From contig JAVMKO010000003.1 in the NCBI GenBank assembly GCA_032164245.1, positions 38,566,890 to 38,630,889 of the forward strand: 64,000 nt of DNA. Direction: 5' to 3'. Below are positions 58,860-64,000 of this stretch, piece after piece. A program made the position numbers and the translations under genes. Source of the DNA: Sternotherus odoratus. Taxonomy: Eukaryota > Chordata > Testudines > Kinosternidae. Position 1 is the stretch's first letter. Every line of letters begins with the position of its first letter. The notes under the pieces were generated by a model. That model searched no databases and was not told the origin of the DNA. It saw only the letters and a list, made by a program, of their open reading frames with translations.

Positions 58860-59133
58860 AATGCTAGATAATGCATCTAGGAGAAAAATAATGTAGGATG
58901 GCAGACTATATTCTGAGAAGCAGTGGCTCTGAAAAGGACTTAAGGGTCACTGTGGAAAACCAATGGAACATGAGCTCCTAATGTGATGCTGTGGCTAGGG
59001 ATGATTATGTGATCCTTGAATAACTAAGCAGATAAGAATATTGAGTAGGAGAAGGGAAGTATGGAAGCATTATGACTGTCAATGACTTTAGTGAAACCAT
59101 TACTGCAATACTATGTCCAGTTCTGGTGCCCAC
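58860..59133 (+). mobile_element. CR1 LINE fragment, part before the LTR insertion
   Basis: SGSEKDLRVTVENQWNMSS, then a CDAVARD block and ILCPVLVP are diverged CR1 ORF2 C-terminal blocks (EKDLGV-VDNQ..., CDAVAKKAN, YCVQFW-P). The fragment stops at CAGTTCTGGTGCCCAC, where the LTR lies. Confidence 0.8.
59129..59133. repeat. 5-bp target duplication CCCAC (left)
   Basis: Repeated exactly at 59891-59895 across the LTR. Confidence 0.88.
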
Positions 59134-59890
59134 TGTAGTAAGATGAGGCTCTGAAACATAAGCTCTTGTATCAGAGGCCCAGTATGAGGCCTGAAGCCTG
59201 AACCAAAGTAATAATCAAGATATTGCTAAGCAAAGCTGGGCTGTGAGCCAGAGGCAGACCCTGCTCGCAGAAATTGGCAAGAAATTGGCTAGAAGCACGT
59301 ATTGATACATAAGCACTAACAAGAGAAACATGCTAGGATGGCACCAGGACATCCCGGTATGAGTATATTCCACAGAGGTAACAAGGAACAGGTGGACTCA
59401 TCCTAAAGACAGGGTCAAAAGGACAACATGATGGATAGATGTGTTTGTTTGAACCAATATGTATCAGGGGAGAGGCAGCACCGTAATTGCATAAAGGGGC
59501 TGCACCTCAATGCATCAGGAGTGACGAGTAATCTGTTCTGCATCTGTGTATAAGAACACATCCTGGAGTGCACATCTCTGTCCGGCCCAGGGAGCAGTGG
59601 AAAGTTTCATCACTGACTAAGCTGTGTCCATTGTCAGGGAGAACATATGTACTAGCAGATCCATTGATATTGAATCCAGCGAGGTAGGGGACTGTGTTTC
59701 ATTTGACAATAAACCTGGTTGGGTTCCTTTGTACCTTACTAGAATCTGTGGTCTTTGGGGGTCCTCTTGTGGTCTGCTGTGTCAGCTATCTGTGCAGAGC
59801 CGGGGCAGCATAGAAAGGGAACACGCACGCAGCCAACTGTTATCATAATCAAACGAAAGCAGAGCACCCCACCGGTAGCATCTGAGAACA
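59134..59890 (+). mobile_element. Solo LTR, 757 bp, inserted in CR1
   Basis: It begins TGTAGTAAGATGAGGC and ends CATCTGAGAACA (TG...CA), flanked by identical CCCAC. It has plus orientation, with TATA-like GTGTATAAGAACAC at about 59545-59558 followed by AATAAA at 59708-59713. CR1 sequence resumes right after the second CCCAC (TTCAAAAAGGATGTTGAAAA), proving a clean insertion. No internal viral genes remain, and the short frames inside are not viral proteins. Confidence 0.92.
59708..59713 (+). promoter_or_regulatory. Polyadenylation signal of the solo LTR
   Basis: AATAAA in GACAATAAACCTGG, about 155 bases after the TATA-like box and about 180 bases before the LTR end. Confidence 0.65.
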
Positions 59891-59977
59891 CCCACTTCAA
59901 AAAGGATGTTGAAAAATGGTCTGTGTTATACAGGTGGTCAGGCAAGAGGATCACAATGATCTCTTTGTTCGAATGAA
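59891..59977 (+). mobile_element. CR1 LINE fragment, part after the LTR insertion
   Basis: CCCACTTCAAAAAGGATGTT, then GGTCTGTGTTATACAGGTGG and TCACAATGATCTC are the CR1 ORF2/3' UTR continuation, although the middle is deleted. Together with 58860-59133 it forms one interrupted copy. Confidence 0.78.
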
Positions 59978-60069
59978 TTTTTTTACTTCACCATAAAATA
60001 CATATTTCAGTATTTGTGTGCCTCTGTACCATGCGATGGGGTGTAGTGCCTATCTGGGTCCACAGAAGA

Positions 60070-60480
60070 CCCTAAAAAAAGAATGAGGAATACTTGTGGC
60101 ACCTCGGAGACTAACAAATGTAGATCATTACACAAACTAAAACTATTTCCCCATGGTAATTTACATCCCTGTTGTTCACACCTTCTTGTCAACTGTTTGA
60201 AATAGGCAATCCTTATCACTAAAAAAGTTTTTTTACTCCTGATAACAGCTCACCTTAATTGATTAAGCTACTTAAAGTTGGTAGCAACCATCTCCACCTT
60301 TTCACGTTCTCTGTATTTAATATATCTCTTCCTACTGTATATTCCACTCTGTGATCTGAAGAAGTCGATTCTAGCCCATGAAAGCTTATGCCCAAATAAA
60401 TTTGTTAATCTCTAAGGTGTCACAAGTACTCCTTGTTCTTTTTGTGTATACAGACTAATACGGCTACTACTCTGAGACCC
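60070..60480 (+). mobile_element. Penelope-like 3' tail with inverted left copy
   Basis: The right part has CTGAAGAAGTCGATTCTAGC, CATGAAAGCTTATGCCC, AATAAATTTGTTAATCTCTA, AGGTGTCACAAGTACTCC and GACTAATACGGCTACTACTC, the 3' tail of Penelope-like elements. The left end (60081-60119, GGAATACTTGTGGCACCTCG, GAGACTAACAAAT) is the inverse of about 60400-60440. The middle is 3' UTR only; no protein module is left. Confidence 0.8.
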
Positions 60481-62820
60481 TGGGTGATTGTGCCTCGGAG
60501 AGCAGTGCTCCCAACTCAAAACTCTGTTTCTCTGTATCATGTGATGGATTGTTATGGTGCTTAGCTGCCTACTCCATACTCCAACTTTAAATTGATAATG
60601 CACATGTGGACCCAAGGCCCAGATACTCAGGTGTATTTCAGATCTCTGATGGATAATGCATATCATACTAACCCCTTTTGAAAACTAGAATAATGATCCA
60701 CAGGCTAAAAATGTGAGAAGCTTCCTAAAGTTCTGACTTTCAAAGCCTTTAGGATCTGAAACACTATGGTATACTTAGTATGTTGACTCGTATGCTAATA
60801 CATTGAAAATCCTCTAACAACTCACACCTGTTTCATAGCTTTGATGGTGTCAAAGTAGTGTAAACTATGATATTTTTAGCAAGGGGAGTTTTCTCCATAT
60901 TTTGTGCATTTGAAAACACCTGGTATACAATTTAGGAACTGGAGTTGAAAAATTAAATGTTAAGATAAATTGATTGCGAATGTAATTTAAACTTTGTCGG
61001 GAAATCCTGTATTTAACTTACAGAATATAAGGAAAGAATACAAATGTTCTGGCTATGGGGGAAAAACAGCCTGTAAATGTAGCCTATCATTGAGATAAGA
61101 CACAGAGGTATAGTAAATAATTTGAGTCAATCAAACTTAGAAATATTCACTTAAATTGACTTTAACTTAATATATGCTGAAAGCCTGAATTTAGGTTCAT
61201 TTTTGCATATTCCTGAGAAAGACAGCATTTTCTGACAAGAAAATGTATTTAATTTAATGATAACTCATGTGGGATGACAGTGCATCTCGGAAGAAGGGAT
61301 TTATGTTGAGGTTTTTAAATCTCACTGTAAAATTTGCAAGAGCTTTTTCTAAACAAATGCATTAGCTATACTTACATAAAAAGAACAATCAACCTACTTA
61401 AAGAAAACACTATTTGATATCTTTCTATACAAGGAAATTTAATACAAATTTAATACAAATGACTGCCTAAGTCCTGTTCCACTGAAATCAGTTATTTTTT
61501 TCCACAATTTTCACACATACATACTTTTGACTACAGAGACTTTTGGACTAGCTTCTTCATTAAAGACAAAAATATATTATTCTAAAATTTAGTATCACAG
61601 TGCTAGTTTTTCAATGATTTTTCTCCTATAGAATACAGAACATGTTTCTACTGTGGTCACTATTAATAGTGGAGATGAAATATTTTTTCATTAAAAAAAT
61701 TATTTTTCTCAAAAAATTAGTGACATGGGGACATATTTATAAAATATTCAGGTACATAGAAGTCAGATAGATGCCTAGTGGGATTGACAAAAGTGCCTAA
61801 AGAGGTTAAGCTCCTAACTCCCATTGTGAAGTCAATGGGAGTAAAGTGATTAACTTGCTTAGCAGTACTAATCCCCCATCTCTACAGCCTCTATAGGTTC
61901 TTTTAAGAAAATACAGTATCCCAGTGATTTTTGTTATACATCATGTTTCAGTAACAACTATTCCCATTTAGTTATTCCTCCACTGTATGCTAGTTCACCT
62001 ATTTTTGCTTTAAAGTTTTTTCACACTGATCTTTATTATTATTATTGAGCATATCCCTGTTCTTACTTAGCCCCTTTATGTTGAATCCCTGTTATTTTTC
62101 TGAAATCCACAATTCTGACTTCATCCTCTCTCTGTTCAGGTCCCAGGCTTTCCCAGTCAATATCTTTGTATTACCAACCTCCCTATCAAATGAATCCCTC
62201 CAAATTCTGTCACCTTTCCCTGAGGCTTAAATAAACTTTAAATAATTGCCTTAAACATTGTCAATTTTTATGATAGTCATAGGTTGAACCCACCACTTCT
62301 CTATAAGCTCTCCCTTCTGCAGAAAGTTTTCCAATGCATAATAAAGATTTTCCCCCTAATAAATCTAAATTAATTTCCAGAACCTCATTCTTATAGATTG
62401 CTATCAACTGGTATCAATATGGCCCAGGAATATGGCAGCATCAGCCTGTGAAGGGAATAATGTGGCTGTTGAGTTTACTTTCTCTTCCTTTCCTCTGACT
62501 ACACCTCCCGGTAGTGGGAGGGGATGAAGGCTGGAACTACAGGCAGAACAGCAGACGTGAACTACAGTATTTTGAGTCTCCACACTGCTCTTATATAAAA
62601 GCAGGCTACTCATCCTGTACTTGGGGTTGGGGGCAGGGGGAGAGGTATAGGTCCCTGGGAGCCGCATTAGTGCCTTTGTTAAGAGTTTTACTGGAACCAA
62701 ATAGTACTTAGGGTCTTGTATAGACCCTTTGCACTGGTATGGATTTTACCCCTTACATATATTGTGACTGCAAATTTTAGGGCTGTTCACATTTCATTTA
62801 TGTTGAATGCTTTATTAGAT
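60481..62820. other. No gene recognised; AT-rich with MITE-like fragment
   Basis: No supported coding. About 61730-61850 has ATTCAGGTACATAGAAGTC, GATGCCTAGTGGGATTG and CTCCTAACTCCCATTGTGAA, then GTCAATGGGAGTAAAG, a partly self-complementary old repeat related to 47700-47800 and to the recurring motif family. Confidence 0.4.
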
Positions 62821-62935
62821 TGTCGTGGCACCTTAAAGACTAACTAAGTTTTAGTTAGTCTTTAGGTGCCACAGGACTCTGTCACTTATGCAATTCCAGA
62901 CTAATATGGCTACCTCTCTGATTCTTATTAGATTA
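62821..62935 (+). mobile_element. Minimal Penelope-like remnant with palindromic tip
   Basis: 62826-62845 (TGGCACCTTAAAGACTAACT) pairs with 62853-62871 with one unpaired base and a 7-base loop. It is followed by ACAGGACTCTGTCACTTATG, CAATTCCAGACTAATATGG and CTACCTCTCTGATTCTT, the terminal tail identical in order to 21720-21795. Only the last about 100 bases of the element are present. Confidence 0.82.
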
Positions 62936-64000
62936 TATATGAAGTTTATAATAATATCAGACAAATAGTATATCATAATTTACTATAAATAATGTATAAC
63001 TACATTCAGGACTCATACAGCTTTTTTGGTGTGATCAAATTTTTATAATTTACAGCATAGCACTGAAATGTGTATCTTGTGATTTAGCATCATAATTGAT
63101 CATAAACAGTAAGGGAGCTACTCACCCCCGCCTTCAGAGCTACAACGACTCCCTTATATATGTTGCTAGTTGCTGGTTTGTATTAATGACTGAAAACAAG
63201 TAGACATTTATAGGAGACAAATATGTTATATATAAACAATACTACAGTGACAAAATCAAAATGGCAACTACAGGAAACTGTTATGTAACTGAAAGATTAG
63301 AGAGTAAATATGATTGTCAAATGTCCAAAAATGTTTAAAGAGATTTTTTTTGTGTTCATTACTGCTGAGCTAAAATTAGTAACAGTCTCAGGAGGAGAGA
63401 GGTTTTTGCACCATTTCCAAACATGTTCAGACACTTGCCAGATCAGGTTCGTTTCATCGTGCCGATTCCCTGGTTGTGTTTTTGTGTCAGAATTGCTCCC
63501 CAGCTGACACTGGAACTGCCTGAATAGTGCAGATGTCTCATTTCTTTAAAAACAAATAACTGTCTTGAAATCCATTGAGTTTCTAAAAGTTGCCTCCCAT
63601 GCCAGAGAGCCAAAAGTAAATCTTATGCATTGGTCTGAAGAACAGGTCAAAAAATACTTTATTTCACAATGGCCAGAGTTGGAGGGGAGAGGATGTCACT
63701 CATGATTAATGAAAACCAAGCAGGCACACAAGCTTTTTAAACTCCATGATAAACCAATAATAACCATCCATGATTATTCATTATATATTTAGAATTTCTT
63801 CAGGATTATAGCCCAAACAAATATGGTGAAGTTGAATCACATGCTACAATAAGTAGATTCATTATTTGGTTCCTATAGTATTCTAAAGAAAACTTTCTAA
63901 TTCCAACGTATCATAGACTGGATCTTAAGTATTTGACTGAAGTTTTTTATTGAACCTTTTAATCTAAGCAGTTTAACATTTTCCTAGACAATGACAAATG
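62936..64000. other. No gene recognised to the window end
   Basis: AT-rich DNA. Frames are at most 65 codons with no domains. No transposon terminus recognised. Confidence 0.45.

Noticed and set aside
1..64000. tRNA genes and tRNA-derived SINEs
   Set aside because: I looked for intact A-box/B-box pairs and cloverleaf-like segments and found none convincing. A covariance-model scan would settle this.

Overview
The window looks like vertebrate, most probably turtle (Testudines), non-coding nuclear DNA. The basis is the repeat population: CR1 LINE fragments, Penelope-like elements whose 3' tails carry the CCCACGAAAGCTTATGCT motif, hAT and pogo/Tigger-type MITEs, L2- and RTE-type LINE relics, and three solo LTRs. 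A crocodilian cannot be fully excluded from sequence alone. No host protein-coding gene, exon series, tRNA, rRNA or CRISPR array can be supported. The longest open frames (214, 193, 188, 185 and 180 codons) lie in GC-rich transposon DNA or in an ancient repeat and look accidental. The window is therefore either intergenic or the inside of a long intron.

Layout. 1-10 kb: AT-rich DNA with an RTE-type LINE relic (about 1.4-2.0 kb), an old repeat holding a 188-codon frame (2.2-2.8 kb), a 5' fragment of a GC-rich MITE (3.64-3.98 kb) and an L2-type LINE relic (8.4-9.55 kb). 10-20 kb: a 2.0-kb solo LTR with a perfect 5-bp target duplication (10459-12464), a hAT MITE (13192-13421), a CR1 fragment, a pogo/Tigger MITE (17124-17420), a 648-bp hAT element with a perfect 8-bp duplication (17683-18330) and a tentative second LTR (18363-19365). 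19.6-21.8 kb is a nested composite: head-to-head Penelope-like fragments flank a pogo-like MITE swollen by a GC-rich minisatellite, which itself contains a hAT MITE.

22-35 kb: a 277-bp near-palindrome (22166-22442), a CR1 fragment abutting an inverted Penelope-like insertion (26.6-27.5 kb), a MITE at 29.2 kb, a 492-bp solo LTR (31759-32250), a second minisatellite-bearing pogo MITE (32269-32718) and a nearly complete 870-bp MITE (34003-34870). 35-49 kb: hAT MITEs at 35.3 and 48.1 kb, a 1.8-kb antisense CR1, a sense CR1 interrupted by a MITE, and long AT-rich stretches with little recognisable.

49-64 kb: an LTR-like block (49.3-50.1 kb), a further CR1 (52.1-53.3 kb), a 1.15-kb element carrying two different tandem arrays (54.1-55.25 kb), an antisense CR1, a CR1 split by a 757-bp solo LTR with perfect 5-bp duplication (59134-59890), and two more Penelope-like remnants with inverted tips. 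The sequences do not work together as a pathway. The window records repeated and nested transposon insertion, with clear relative ages from nesting. The most unusual themes are inverted-tip structures at all four Penelope-like loci and GC-rich minisatellites embedded in otherwise AT-rich pogo-type MITEs.
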